Part shown: positions 35,808 to 44,422 of the stretch, in pieces
Numbering within the stretch: the first letter of the stretch is position 1
How the letters are laid out: the number at the start of each line of letters is the position of its first letter
Assembly: GCF_030687295.1 (NCBI RefSeq)
Contig: NZ_CP117425.1
Location: 3,104,001 to 3,168,000 of the forward strand
Direction of reading: 5' to 3'
Source of the DNA: Pseudomonas beijingensis
Lineage (GTDB): Bacteria > Pseudomonadota > Gammaproteobacteria > Pseudomonadales > Pseudomonadaceae
DNA length: 64,000 bases
Program-made: the position numbers and the translations under genes
The notes under the pieces: model-generated
What the model saw: only the letters and a program-made list of their open reading frames with translations
Database searches by the model: none
Told to the model about the DNA's origin: nothing

Positions 35808-36216
35808 ATGAGTATAGCTGAGCGTCTTCGAAGCGTTCTTGATGCCAAAGGCCTGTCGATAAAACAAGGCAGCCGACATCATTGGCATCCCCTACAGAAC
35901 GCTCCAGAACTACCTTCTGGACGAGAGAGAGCCCAATGCAAAGGCGATGTCAGCTTTACATACTCATTTGGGTATAAGCGTTGATTGGCTGTTGACCGGT
36001 GAAGGTTCCATGTTTCATGGCTCGGTGGGCGAGGTTGCCCAGGCCCAGGCTGCAAACAAGCAGGAGGAGGCCATCCTTGAACTGTTTCGTTCGCTTGGGG
36101 AGGCGGGCAAGCGGGAGATACAAAGCGCTGCTGAAGAGAAAAAACGCTTAATGGATGTCGAGCAGCGCCTCAAGGATTTGACTGAAGCCCTTGCCGATAC
36201 CAAACGGCCAGCATAA
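35808..36216 (+). pseudogene. CI-like phage repressor, frameshifted
   Basis: The N terminus MSIAERLRSVLDAKGLSIKQ is a helix-turn-helix start, but after codon 20 the frame is lost. Removing one G at 35868/35869 restores AADIIGIPYRTLQNYLLDER followed by the classic SVDWLLTGEG repressor ending and a coiled C-terminal tail (about 135 residues in all). No S24 peptidase domain is present. As written the gene yields only a truncated protein, so the lysogeny switch may be broken; a sequencing error is the alternative. Confidence 0.82.
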
Positions 36217-36335
36217 TCTGTACCCATTAAGAACGGATCAGCCAGGGCAGGAGGCCGATGATCCACTCGTTCCAGCCAGTTCGTGAGGCGAGCGAATTCA
36301 TCGGTGCCGCGCTAGTCAGCAGAGGGATTTGAGAC

Positions 36336-36464
36336 ATGCAAAGCAGTACTTTTCACCGTTGCCGTGAGCTTTTTACAACCCCCGGTAAGTCGCTGAGCCT
36401 ATCAGGCTCCGCGCGTTCTCACTTCCTAAATAGTCCTGGCTTACAGTTGCACGTATCTAATTGA
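36336..36464 (+). CDS. Possible 42-residue ORF in the gap before the accessory operon
   Basis: GAGGGATTTGAGAC precedes an ATG opening a 42-codon frame (MQSSTFHRCRELFTTPGKSL...). It ends inside the palindrome at 36449-36471. No family or conserved feature was recognised; it may be a remnant or chance frame. The surrounding gap (36217-36527) holds otherwise only the two palindromes. Confidence 0.2.
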   Translation: MQSSTFHRCRELFTTPGKSLSLSGSARSHFLNSPGLQLHVSN

Positions 36465-36471
36465 TACGTGC
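36449..36471. promoter_or_regulatory. Perfect inverted repeat upstream of the accessory operon
   Basis: GCACGTATC-TAATT-GATACGTGC is a perfect nine-base dyad with a five-base centre and no T-run, so an operator is more likely than a terminator. A second imperfect dyad (TCATAT...ATATGA, 36501-36520) lies just before the start of the 352-residue protein. Confidence 0.5.
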
Positions 36472-36527
36472 TTAGATTGTGTTGCCGATAAGCCTAAATT
36501 TCATATCTTGAGATATATGAGGCGTTA

Positions 36528-37586
36528 ATGATAAATCCTTTGTCCTATATTGATGCGCTTCAAGTTCGCGATGTCTCATTTAAGAGTGTAAGGAATGCTT
36601 TAAAAAATCACGATTTACCTGTTTCGACTGGGTGGCAGCAGACTATCGCCAAAATTGTTCCGGAACTTAAGAAGAAAGATACGAAGGACGCCTGTGCCGC
36701 TTCGCTTGTTTCGATTCATAATGAGATGACACTGTATTGTGATAAGGTAGTCAAGATCTATGAGGTGGATTCAAAAGTTATCAGTCTATTAACTGATGCG
36801 ATGAGTAAGGGGTTTGTTGATAAGGGCAGCGTATACACGAAGGGTTTTCCCTTTCCTCTAACGCTTGATGAGCTTTTAAAGGCTCCATTAGAAATCGTCT
36901 GTGCCGCTCAGTGGGATGAAAAAGATCGCACCAATTTTATGATGTGTTCGAAGCAATACATTACTGAGCGAGAAGAGCTTCCTGGCGATTCTCTAGATGA
37001 TGACGCGACAAAAGACTTTGGAGTGTTTGACGAATTAATAGGCATTCGGCGCAGACCAATACAGCTATACGATGTGGTGAGCCTTCTGCCTGATGACGGT
37101 TTGATAGAGATCAGGCTAGATGGAGTCAAGAAATTCAATGCGGACGATATTGGTCGTCGTTTACGTAGAATTGAGCAGCTAGTTTCTCAATTTGCTGCGA
37201 AAAATATTGGTGCGCTTGATGTTCTCAGTACCAAGTTGAATTTTTATCCCGCTATTAAGAAGCTATATGATACCAATGACGGAGTGGTTGGAGAACTAGG
37301 GCATGTCACAGACGCAGCTGGTATATACCGTGAAAAGATGAGACACAAGAGCCGAGACGTGCGATTGGATCCTTATCACCATGGTGGTACGGTTGCTGTA
37401 GTTGATCTGAATGCGTATTCGATATCAAAACATTGGCCTTCACCTACGGGGAATGGAGAACCTGAGATTTCTATTCCCGCACACTTTTCAATAGCGAGTG
37501 ACAAAAATCCAGTGATTGATATTTTGCATGTGCTAAACTGCACATCTCAGGAAGATTACGATTTTGTATTAAGTAAAGTTCTATAA
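36528..37586 (+). CDS. Unknown protein 1 of A+T-rich accessory operon (candidate anti-phage system)
   Basis: This 352-residue predicted cytoplasmic protein has no recognised domain. The N-terminal part is helical (ALQVRDVSFKSVRNALKNHDLPVSTGW). The C-terminal part contains YREKMRHKSRDVRLDPYHHGGTVAVVDLNAYSI. No signal peptide, membrane segment or nucleotide-binding loop is seen. GAGGCG precedes the ATG. Base composition is far lower in G+C than in the phage genes on either side. It is the first gene of a tight three-gene operon placed between the repressor and gene D, where temperate phages often carry defence cargo. Function unknown. Confidence 0.85.
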   Translation: MINPLSYIDALQVRDVSFKSVRNALKNHDLPVSTGWQQTIAKIVPELKKKDTKDACAASLVSIHNEMTLYCDKVVKIYEVDSKVISLLTDAMSKGFVDKGSVYTKGFPFPLTLDELLKAPLEIVCAAQWDEKDRTNFMMCSKQYITEREELPGDSLDDDATKDFGVFDELIGIRRRPIQLYDVVSLLPDDGLIEIRLDGVKKFNADDIGRRLRRIEQLVSQFAAKNIGALDVLSTKLNFYPAIKKLYDTNDGVVGELGHVTDAAGIYREKMRHKSRDVRLDPYHHGGTVAVVDLNAYSISKHWPSPTGNGEPEISIPAHFSIASDKNPVIDILHVLNCTSQEDYDFVLSKVL

Positions 37587-37595
37587 GAGCTTATT

Positions 37596-37994
37596 ATGAA
37601 GAAAGATGTAGTCATTAACCGCATAGCAGATGATGATCCTTCAGAACCTCTGAAGGGAGCTTGCTTGCGTCTTGTTGAATATGTCTACTCTCATGATGAT
37701 ATTGCTCATTTGACTTTTACAAGGCTTGCTAAAATAGCTGGTCTCGATGATTTGTTGCTCGTAGTCCAGATGACTCAATATCTTACAGGGGCTTCAGTGC
37801 CTTTATTAGATATGAAATTTGAATTGATAATTGAAAATGAAATTTTTGATTTGGATCCTGAGTATCTGGATGAGGCGCAGCGAACAAATAAGCTTATGCA
37901 CCCAGAAAATGGGGTTGAGGTCCCTGACTACGAGAACAAAATTTACCCGTATTTTGTGCCGAGTCGTGCAGTGGTGGAGGGCAAACAAGAATGA
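37596..37994 (+). CDS. Unknown protein 2 of A+T-rich accessory operon
   Basis: This 132-residue acidic protein (CLRLVEYVYSHDDIAHLTFTRLAKIAGLDDLLLVVQMTQYLTG) has a helical core compatible with a winged helix, followed by ENEIFDLDPEYLDEAQ. It starts nine bases after protein 1 and its stop overlaps the start of the nuclease-like gene by four bases (ATGA). No family was recognised. It could be an adaptor or an inhibitor of the downstream nuclease; this is inference. Confidence 0.8.
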   Translation: MKKDVVINRIADDDPSEPLKGACLRLVEYVYSHDDIAHLTFTRLAKIAGLDDLLLVVQMTQYLTGASVPLLDMKFELIIENEIFDLDPEYLDEAQRTNKLMHPENGVEVPDYENKIYPYFVPSRAVVEGKQE

Positions 37995-38686
37995 CTGAGG
38001 TTGCTCTCGATAACTTGACAATAGCTCAGCTAAGAGCTATGGGGCCAATAATTCCAGGGGTTGAATTGTTTTTTAATCGCCTTTTGGCGGATACGTATGA
38101 AGATTTTGTTAATGTGCTTTATAAGGACCTCGACGCTGTTCTCGGCGGTTTTCAGGAAAATCCTGAGTTACTAAAAAAGGATGGTGAGGACAGGCTAACT
38201 ACAGAAATAAAACGTGCCCTACGTCTTCTTGGTTATGTTGCTACTCATGACGAAAAAATTGGTGGTCATTCCGATCTGGTCGTTCGTGGTAAGAAAGATA
38301 ATTTTTTATGGATAGGTGAGGCTAAGATTCACTCGGATTATGATTATCTTTATAAAGGCTTTCAGCAGTTAACGACTCGTTACTCTACTGGCGATGCTAA
38401 TCAGGATTGCGGTGGTATGTTGATTTATATTAAAAATAATGATGCTGCGAGTGTTATGGCTGCTTGGAGAGCCCATCTGGCGAACCAAGCTCTGGATGGT
38501 TATATCGAAGCCGCCTGTAAGGAACGTCCAAATTTCGTATTCTATAGTGTCCATAAGCACGACAGATCTGGAACTCCTTTTAAGGTGAAACACATCGGTA
38601 TCATTCTTGGCTTTGACCCAAAAGATAGAAGGGCCGCCAAGCCAAAGGCAGATAAAGGTGCGAAGAAGAAAGCGACTTCTTCTTAG
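37991..38686 (+). CDS. PD-(D/E)XK nuclease-like protein of A+T-rich accessory operon
   Basis: This 231-residue protein has a likely restriction-endonuclease-like fold: LTTEIKRALRLLGYVATHDEKIGGHSDLVVRGKKDNFLWIGEAKIH. The Asp of GHSDLV and the ExK of IGEAK form the expected metal site (about residues 90-112), and an upstream Glu in TEIKRAL could complete it. A Gln-Thr/Tyr segment (GFQQLTTRYST) follows, and the tail is lysine-rich. It is translationally coupled to protein 2 and its stop overlaps the convergent gene D stop by four bases. It is the probable effector of the module; the target is unknown. Confidence 0.82.
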   Translation: MTEVALDNLTIAQLRAMGPIIPGVELFFNRLLADTYEDFVNVLYKDLDAVLGGFQENPELLKKDGEDRLTTEIKRALRLLGYVATHDEKIGGHSDLVVRGKKDNFLWIGEAKIHSDYDYLYKGFQQLTTRYSTGDANQDCGGMLIYIKNNDAASVMAAWRAHLANQALDGYIEAACKERPNFVFYSVHKHDRSGTPFKVKHIGIILGFDPKDRRAAKPKADKGAKKKATSS

Positions 38687-39963
38687 GATATGGGCGAATC
38701 GGTCGGATTTTTCATTCGTTGGTACTCTCTCGTTACCGCCCGTTTTGCGGTTTTTTCGCTCGCATACAACCACCGCAGCCGCTTCGGCTTGCTCTGATCC
38801 CCTACCGTCACAGTCTTTTCCTTGCCGGTCTTCTTATCGCGGTAGTACGCGATGATCCCTGTGTAATCCCCTTTGTTTTCCTCCGCCAACCCTTCAACCG
38901 TATCCTCGGGCAGCTTGCTCTCCAGTTCTAGGCTGACGGTGTATCCATTGTCCGGGCTAAGGGTGTGCTGCACATTGCCGCCATACCAGATGATCTCGTC
39001 GATCTCAGGCTTCACGCCCTGGAGCGTGTAGGTCAGTTCGGGAATCAAGTCAGGCCTGCCCCGGGCCAGGGTGTAGCTGAGCGTCGCGCTACCGCGTTGC
39101 AACCGGTTGAACTCGGCCCGGGCAGCACGCAGGGCGGACTGGCGGTCGCTGAAGGTGTGGCGTAGGTCTTTGAGGTTTTCACCGCCGCCGGCGATGGCCT
39201 CCTGTTTCTTCGCACTGTTCACGTCGTAGAAATAGGCGCGCACACCGTCGTAGCTGTCGCGGTCAGCTTGCAGGTAGCGGTGTTGGTCGCCATCGGCGCG
39301 GGCAAGGGTGATATGCGGCAGCTCGGCGCCCGTGGCTGTCTTGCCGCCGCCCGCCGGCAGGCACAGCAGGCAGCCGGCCTTGACGGTGACCACGGCGTCG
39401 AACTCTTCCCCCACGCGGCTGATCAGGTTGGCATCGGATTCGTTGGCCTGGTCCAACTGCAGAATGGGCAAACCGTCTAAGGCGCCGGAAATGGTGGCGG
39501 TGAGGCCGTTGCCCAGGGCGATATCGCCCAGAACATCGCCGAGGGTGGTGTTGCTCCAGCTGCGCTCGCGCTTGGTCTTAAGGCCTTTGCGAAGGTCCGC
39601 CGAGCGGGCGCGGATGCTCAATACATCCGGCGCGCCGCTGTGTTCGGTTTCATCGACGGTGTAGGTGCCTTTGTCCACCAGGCCTGTGTCGCTCCAACCC
39701 AGCCACAGTCGGATGGTCGCGCCTTTGGGCGGGATCGCCAGCAGCCCGTCATGGTCACTGAGGGTGATGCTGAGCTGGTCGGCCTCGATCCCACGATTGT
39801 CGGTCAGCTCCAGGCTCATCAGCCGTGGGCTGATCAACTGGGCGATGTCGTTGCCATCGACCGTGAGACGAAACGCCGCCACCGGGTAGGCCGCATCGCG
39901 GCGGTAGCGCTCGATCAGGTCTTCGACATAGCCGGTAACCTTGGACAGGGCTGCATCAATCAC
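38683..39963 (-). CDS. D: Phage late control protein D (baseplate/tail tip hub)
   Basis: This 426-residue homologue of P2 gpD, with AAYPVAAFRLTVDGNDIAQLISPRLMSLELTDNRGIEADQLSITLSDHDG near the N terminus, is the T4 gp27-like hub component. The C terminus is basic. The gene ends the tail operon (FI FII E T U D) and overlaps the gpU stop by four bases. A host-specific or regulatory role for D is known in P2. Confidence 0.93.
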   Translation of the reverse strand: MIDAALSKVTGYVEDLIERYRRDAAYPVAAFRLTVDGNDIAQLISPRLMSLELTDNRGIEADQLSITLSDHDGLLAIPPKGATIRLWLGWSDTGLVDKGTYTVDETEHSGAPDVLSIRARSADLRKGLKTKRERSWSNTTLGDVLGDIALGNGLTATISGALDGLPILQLDQANESDANLISRVGEEFDAVVTVKAGCLLCLPAGGGKTATGAELPHITLARADGDQHRYLQADRDSYDGVRAYFYDVNSAKKQEAIAGGGENLKDLRHTFSDRQSALRAARAEFNRLQRGSATLSYTLARGRPDLIPELTYTLQGVKPEIDEIIWYGGNVQHTLSPDNGYTVSLELESKLPEDTVEGLAEENKGDYTGIIAYYRDKKTGKEKTVTVGDQSKPKRLRWLYASEKTAKRAVTREYQRMKNPTDSPIS

Positions 39964-40400
39964 AGCAGCGCCCTCAAGATGTTGACGCCTGCGCTGGTAC
40001 CGGCACCGAGGAGATCGATCCGGTCGTCATCGATGCGCTTGAGGTTGATCGTGAATTCAATACGCCGAGGCGTACCGTCACGGAAGAACAGCGTTTTGGT
40101 TTCGCTCAGGCCATCGATAACCCACAGGCCGTAGATCCGGCCGCTGCCTTCGACCATCGGCCAGGCCTTGCCGGTGTTCGCCATTAGGCGCAGGGCGTCG
40201 AGGCTAAGGGCGCTGCCGGCCAGCTCCGGCAGGATGACGCCGGGCAGGGTGATGGTGTCGTCGCCGCGCCCGACAAACTGCCGAGCCGGAGCGGCGCCGA
40301 CGCGGCTGTTGCTCGTATGGCGCCACTCGGTTTGGCGTTGCAGCTCCTGGTAAGCGGCGGTGGACAGGCTGAACACGAACATGCCCAAGGCTAGCATCAT
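39960..40400 (-). CDS. U: Phage tail protein U
   Basis: This 146-residue tail terminator-type protein like P2 gpU has MMLALGMFVFSLSTAAYQELQRQTEWRH and GRIYGLWVIDGLSETKTLFFRDGTPRRIEFTI. It lies between the tape measure and D in the standard P2 order. Confidence 0.92.
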   Translation of the reverse strand: MMLALGMFVFSLSTAAYQELQRQTEWRHTSNSRVGAAPARQFVGRGDDTITLPGVILPELAGSALSLDALRLMANTGKAWPMVEGSGRIYGLWVIDGLSETKTLFFRDGTPRRIEFTINLKRIDDDRIDLLGAGTSAGVNILRALL

Positions 40401-40406
40401 GGTGGG

Positions 40407-43352
40407 TTACTCCAGATCTGACAGTTTGCTGCGTTGGCGGGCGGCCTTTTCGCTGGCGATGCGCGCCAGCTCGGCTCGCACGGCGCGGCTGATCGCCTGG
40501 GCGTCCATGCCTGGCGTGGTGTGGATGTTGATTTCGTAGGTGTCGTGGCTGTCATGGACCGGCGCCGGGGCGGGGCTGATGGGCGCACGGTCATCGATCG
40601 ACAACGAAGAGGCTGCGGCAGCCCCGACCGGGAATTGCGGCAACGGCATGGCAGCCAGAGGCATGGCGGTTGCGCCGAGGGCCAGTGTGCCGGCTGCCGT
40701 GAGTTGTTTGCTCAGGCTGGTCATGGCACTCAGTGGCCCGTTTTGACTGCCCTCAAGACCCTGGGCCAGGCCCGCCATGGTGAAGCCGCCCAGCTCCGCG
40801 AAAACTCGCGAGGGGCTGTGGATGTCGAGCTTTTCCTTGAACCAACCAATCACCGCATCGCCTGCCCCGGTGATGACCTCCTTGGCAACAGTCAGGCTGT
40901 TGGTGATGCCATTTGCCAGGCCTTGAATCATCTGCGTACCCAGTTCAGCGAACTGTGCAGGTAGACCTAACAGAAGGCTGAGCATATTGCCGATGACAGC
41001 GCCAAAACGTTCGCCCATTGACTGAGCGGCGCCGCCGACGTCCTCGACGGGTGCAAGTAGCTGGCCGAACCAGGTGATCAAGCTGCTGACGCCATCTGAT
41101 ATCAGGCTGAACAGCGGGCGTGCGACGCTGCCCAGAAGCTCCATGGCCGCGCCGACACCTGGCAGCGTCATAACGGCCTGGCCCAGGTTCAGCAGCGATT
41201 GGCCGAGCCCGGCGAAACTATCGAGTACCGGTTGCAAGGCCCCGACCAGGCCTTGCCAGAAGCCGAGGAAGAAGCCCTTGATGGGGTTCCAATATTTGTA
41301 GACCAGCACGCCAGCAGCAACCAGGGCAGCGATGGCAGCCAGCAGCCAACCGATGGGTGTCGCCATGATGGCGGTACCGACCGCACTGATCGCGCCGCCG
41401 AGCATCGGCAGCACGCTGGCGGCGGCCAGGCGGGCGCTGCTGACGAAAGCGGGTAACGCACTGAGCAAACCACCCGCCGAGCGAGTGGCTACGAGGGACC
41501 GCCAAACCTTCCCAAGCCTGCCGATGTTGGCACTGGCGCCTGCTGTTGCGGTGCGCGTGGCTAGCAACTGGGTTTTAACCAAGCCCAGACGAATGCCAAA
41601 CATGCCCATGCCGTACCGCACCATGGCGAAAGGGCCGAGTAGGCTCGCCATCGTCAGTGCCAAGCCACCAAACACGAAGGCCAGGCCGGCCACAGCTGCC
41701 ACGACCTTTACCAGGCCGCCGGCCAGCTTGGGGTTCTCGCGAGCCCAAGCGCCAACGTTGTTGGCGACCTCTCCCAAGGTTTGGATCACCTCTTTTAGCT
41801 CAGGCGCCACGGCGGCGCCAAACTCGGCCATGGCATTGGTCCAACTCCCTTGAGCGGCCTCCATGACATTGGTGAGGGTACCGAGTTGTTCATTGACGCG
41901 CTTGCGCAGGTCGGCCTGGTTCTGGAGCTTCTGCTGGATTTCCCGGTAACCGTCGAGCCCCTTGCTCATCATGGTATTCAAGGTGGTCATGGTTTCGGAG
42001 TCGTCGCCGAACAGATCCTTGATGGTGGTGGTGCGGTCTTCGTCGTTCAGTGTCTTGAGTTTTTCGACCTGAGCGAACAGATTTTCCAGGCCGGCGAAGT
42101 TGCCTTTGTTGTCGGTAAATTTGAAGCGGATGGGCTTGCCTTCCAGCTCCATGATTTTGTTAACGTCCTTGACCCCGTCCTTGTTCAGGCCTGCCTGGAA
42201 GATCTTCCGGAAGGCGTTACCGGCCGCGCCGCCATCCATGCCGGCTTGGTCCATCATGATCAGCAGCGGCGCCAGTTCGGCAGCGGCGTCGATGCCCGAT
42301 TTTTTGATGGTGTCCATGACCGGCGCAATCTTGCTGAAGCCTTGGAGCATGTTGGTGGGCTGTACACCTGAGTAGAACCCACGCTGAATGATGTCCATCA
42401 GCGACATCATGTCTTTTTCGGATGTTCGGGTGGCGTCCTGCATCTTCGCGGCAAATTCAGCCGCGGCTGTTACGGGCATTTGCAACTGAACGCCCAGGTA
42501 CGCGGCCGCTTCGCCGGTGCCCCCGAGAATGCTCTTGGCGCTGAGGCCTTGGCGCCGCAGCATGGTCATCATTTCTTGAAAGTCGGCCGTGGTACCAGGT
42601 AGGCGGTCGCCCAGCTTGGTCGCCAGGTCGGTGATTTTCTGGAAGTCTTCAGACACCTTGCCGGTGCCGTCCATCATCGAAACCCTGAGTTGCGTCGCCG
42701 AGTCTTCGTTTGGAGCAAAGGCCCCGATGGCCTTAGCCACTGGCCGACTCGCTGCATATCCCACACCCAGGCCGGCGGCACCGTTCATAGCCATGTTGCC
42801 GGCGAGGTTCTGGGTTTTCTCCAGCTTGGCGCGCTCGATGGCAAGGCGCTTTTGCTGAGCATTCAACGCGACCAGGCGTTTGCCCTGTTCGCTGATGCTG
42901 GCGTTGGTGGCGCTGATTTGCTCGCGCAGCTGGCGTTCGTGACTGCTGAGGTTCTTGGTGCTGATGCCGGCGCCTTGCAGTTTGCTGCGCAGCACCTGGA
43001 GCTGTTCGCCCTGTTGTTGATGTTGTTCCTTGAGCTTCTGCGCTTCGCGAACGGCTGCCCGAAAGTCCTTGGTCATCGCCTTGGTTGGCGCACCGGTGGC
43101 AGCGAACTGCTGGGACAGCGCCCGTACTTTATCGCGGGCAGCGAGGAGGGATTGCTCGGTTTGCTCGGCGGCAGCGCGCTGGGTGCGCCAGGCGCTGACG
43201 TCTTTCTGTTGGGTGTTGAGTTCCTTGAGGCGGTCGCGGGCTTCCTTGAGGGCGCGGGCGGCACCGATGCTGCCGTTGTTGATGGCCTTCAGGGGGCCGC
43301 TCGCCTTGTCGATGGCGTTGAGCAACACCTGAAGTTTTAAGTCATTCGCCAT
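40407..43352 (-). CDS. T: Phage tail tape measure protein T
   Basis: This 981-residue protein determines tail length. The N-terminal third is coiled-coil (many Ala/Gln/Lys heptads), followed by a TP901-type tape-measure core (EFAAKMQDATRTSEKDMMSLMDIIQRGF...) and hydrophobic stretches near residues 560-690 (LVKVVAAVAGLAFVFGGLAL, GWLLAAIAALVAAGVLVYKYW) compatible with DNA-ejection channel formation. Its ATG overlaps the end of the E' frame. Confidence 0.95.
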   Translation of the reverse strand: MANDLKLQVLLNAIDKASGPLKAINNGSIGAARALKEARDRLKELNTQQKDVSAWRTQRAAAEQTEQSLLAARDKVRALSQQFAATGAPTKAMTKDFRAAVREAQKLKEQHQQQGEQLQVLRSKLQGAGISTKNLSSHERQLREQISATNASISEQGKRLVALNAQQKRLAIERAKLEKTQNLAGNMAMNGAAGLGVGYAASRPVAKAIGAFAPNEDSATQLRVSMMDGTGKVSEDFQKITDLATKLGDRLPGTTADFQEMMTMLRRQGLSAKSILGGTGEAAAYLGVQLQMPVTAAAEFAAKMQDATRTSEKDMMSLMDIIQRGFYSGVQPTNMLQGFSKIAPVMDTIKKSGIDAAAELAPLLIMMDQAGMDGGAAGNAFRKIFQAGLNKDGVKDVNKIMELEGKPIRFKFTDNKGNFAGLENLFAQVEKLKTLNDEDRTTTIKDLFGDDSETMTTLNTMMSKGLDGYREIQQKLQNQADLRKRVNEQLGTLTNVMEAAQGSWTNAMAEFGAAVAPELKEVIQTLGEVANNVGAWARENPKLAGGLVKVVAAVAGLAFVFGGLALTMASLLGPFAMVRYGMGMFGIRLGLVKTQLLATRTATAGASANIGRLGKVWRSLVATRSAGGLLSALPAFVSSARLAAASVLPMLGGAISAVGTAIMATPIGWLLAAIAALVAAGVLVYKYWNPIKGFFLGFWQGLVGALQPVLDSFAGLGQSLLNLGQAVMTLPGVGAAMELLGSVARPLFSLISDGVSSLITWFGQLLAPVEDVGGAAQSMGERFGAVIGNMLSLLLGLPAQFAELGTQMIQGLANGITNSLTVAKEVITGAGDAVIGWFKEKLDIHSPSRVFAELGGFTMAGLAQGLEGSQNGPLSAMTSLSKQLTAAGTLALGATAMPLAAMPLPQFPVGAAAASSLSIDDRAPISPAPAPVHDSHDTYEINIHTTPGMDAQAISRAVRAELARIASEKAARQRSKLSDLE

Positions 43353-43799
43353 CGGTGGAACTCCGCACCCGGGCGCGCTCGCGCCACTCCATCAGTTCTT
43401 GCAGGCCCAGCTGGTCCATGTCAGCCGGTGCCCAATGGAAAACCACGGCCAGATCGGCCATGGCGTCTTCTACGCAACGAGGGACGCGTCCGTCTTCACC
43501 GACTTCTGCAACAAAAAACCGGAGATCTTGCTGCCGCAGGCGAGGAGGTCGGCAGGGTCCATGCTTGCGACTTCCGGCGCGGTGATACCTGGTGCACTGA
43601 TGCGCGGCAGGATCTTGATGAGGGTGGCGACGTCCATATTCAGCAGGTCCACCAGTTGCACACCGCGCAGCTCGCCGGATTGCGGTTTGCGTAGGGTGAT
43701 GCTGTCGATGACGGTCTTGCCACGGGTGATCGGGGTGTCCAGGACGACGGTGTTGTCGTCAACCGGCGGCAAGGCTTCGAGGGTGTCTTCAGGTTTCAT
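43342..43799 (-). CDS. E': Tail assembly chaperone E+E' (programmed -1 frameshift product)
   Basis: Slipping back one base on TTTTTTG (43512-43518) while reading gene E continues translation into FFVAEVGEDGRV and then ADLAVVFHWAPADMDQLGL, ending at 43342 just inside gene T (about 152 residues in all). P2 makes the same E+E' pair by the same kind of slip. The extension probably recruits the tape measure to the tube protein during tail assembly. Confidence 0.85.
43470..43799 (-). CDS. E: Phage tail assembly protein E
   Basis: This 109-residue homologue of P2 gpE has LDTPITRGKTVIDSITLRKPQSGELRGVQLVDLLNMDVATLIKILPRISAPGIT. GGAG lies six bases before the ATG. It is the short, frequent product; the longer E+E' form arises by frameshifting at the slippery site near its end. 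Confidence 0.93.
   Translation of the reverse strand: MKPEDTLEALPPVDDNTVVLDTPITRGKTVIDSITLRKPQSGELRGVQLVDLLNMDVATLIKILPRISAPGITAPEVASMDPADLLACGSKISGFLLQKSVKTDASLVA
43512..43518 (-). promoter_or_regulatory. Slippery heptamer for -1 frameshift (E to E')
   Basis: T TTT TTG is in the X XXY YYZ phase relative to gene E. It lies 14 codons before the E stop, and the -1 frame is open from there to 43342. Confidence 0.85.
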
Positions 43800-43849
43800 T
43801 TGTGGCTCCAGATTGCAGGGTTAACCGCCCTGGGACAGGGCGAGAAGGG

Positions 43850-44365
43850 TTAGATACCGAGGGCTTGGCGCTGCTTTTCCAGCATGTCCACGCCGTTCAC
43901 GTTCTCGATGAAATTGAGCAGGTCGATCTCGATGATTTCTTCGTTATCGACGATCAGTTTGTAATAGGTGCAGGTGGTGGTGATGCTGTGTTCGGTGTCT
44001 TCGCCCGGCTGCGCATCGCCCATTTCGATGGTCTCATGCCGACCGCGCATGACGACCTCCACGGCACTGACTTCCTCGGTGTCGTCCTGTTGGAACGCGC
44101 CGGTAAAGCGCAAGGCAATACCCGAGGCATTGACGGCGCCGAACTGTTTGAGGGCGATCAGATCCAGGCCGCCGGTCTTCCATTCGAACTGGATGCCGTC
44201 ATCCGAGAAGCCGAGATCAGCCTTGACCGGGCCATTCATGCCACCGCCGCGATAGGCTTCCATCTTGCGGCCGAGCGGGGGCATGGTGACCGACTTGACC
44301 ACACCGAGGTAGCTGTTGGCGTCGTTGAACAGGTTGAGGTTTTTGAGTTTGCGGGGCATGGCCAT
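43850..44365 (-). CDS. FII: Phage major tail tube protein FII
   Basis: This 171-residue protein (MAMPRKLKNLNLFNDANSYLGVVKSVTMPPLGRKMEAYRGGGMNGPVKADLGFSDDG) is a clear P2 FII homologue that polymerises into the inner tail tube. GGAG lies about nine bases before ATG 44365; a second ATG at 44359 would also fit. Confidence 0.95.
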   Translation of the reverse strand: MAMPRKLKNLNLFNDANSYLGVVKSVTMPPLGRKMEAYRGGGMNGPVKADLGFSDDGIQFEWKTGGLDLIALKQFGAVNASGIALRFTGAFQQDDTEEVSAVEVVMRGRHETIEMGDAQPGEDTEHSITTTCTYYKLIVDNEEIIEIDLLNFIENVNGVDMLEKQRQALGI

Positions 44366-44422
44366 GGCGGGGGTCTCCGTTGCTCAGGCACAGGGTCAGC
44401 TCCCCTTTCGGGGAGGCCCGGG

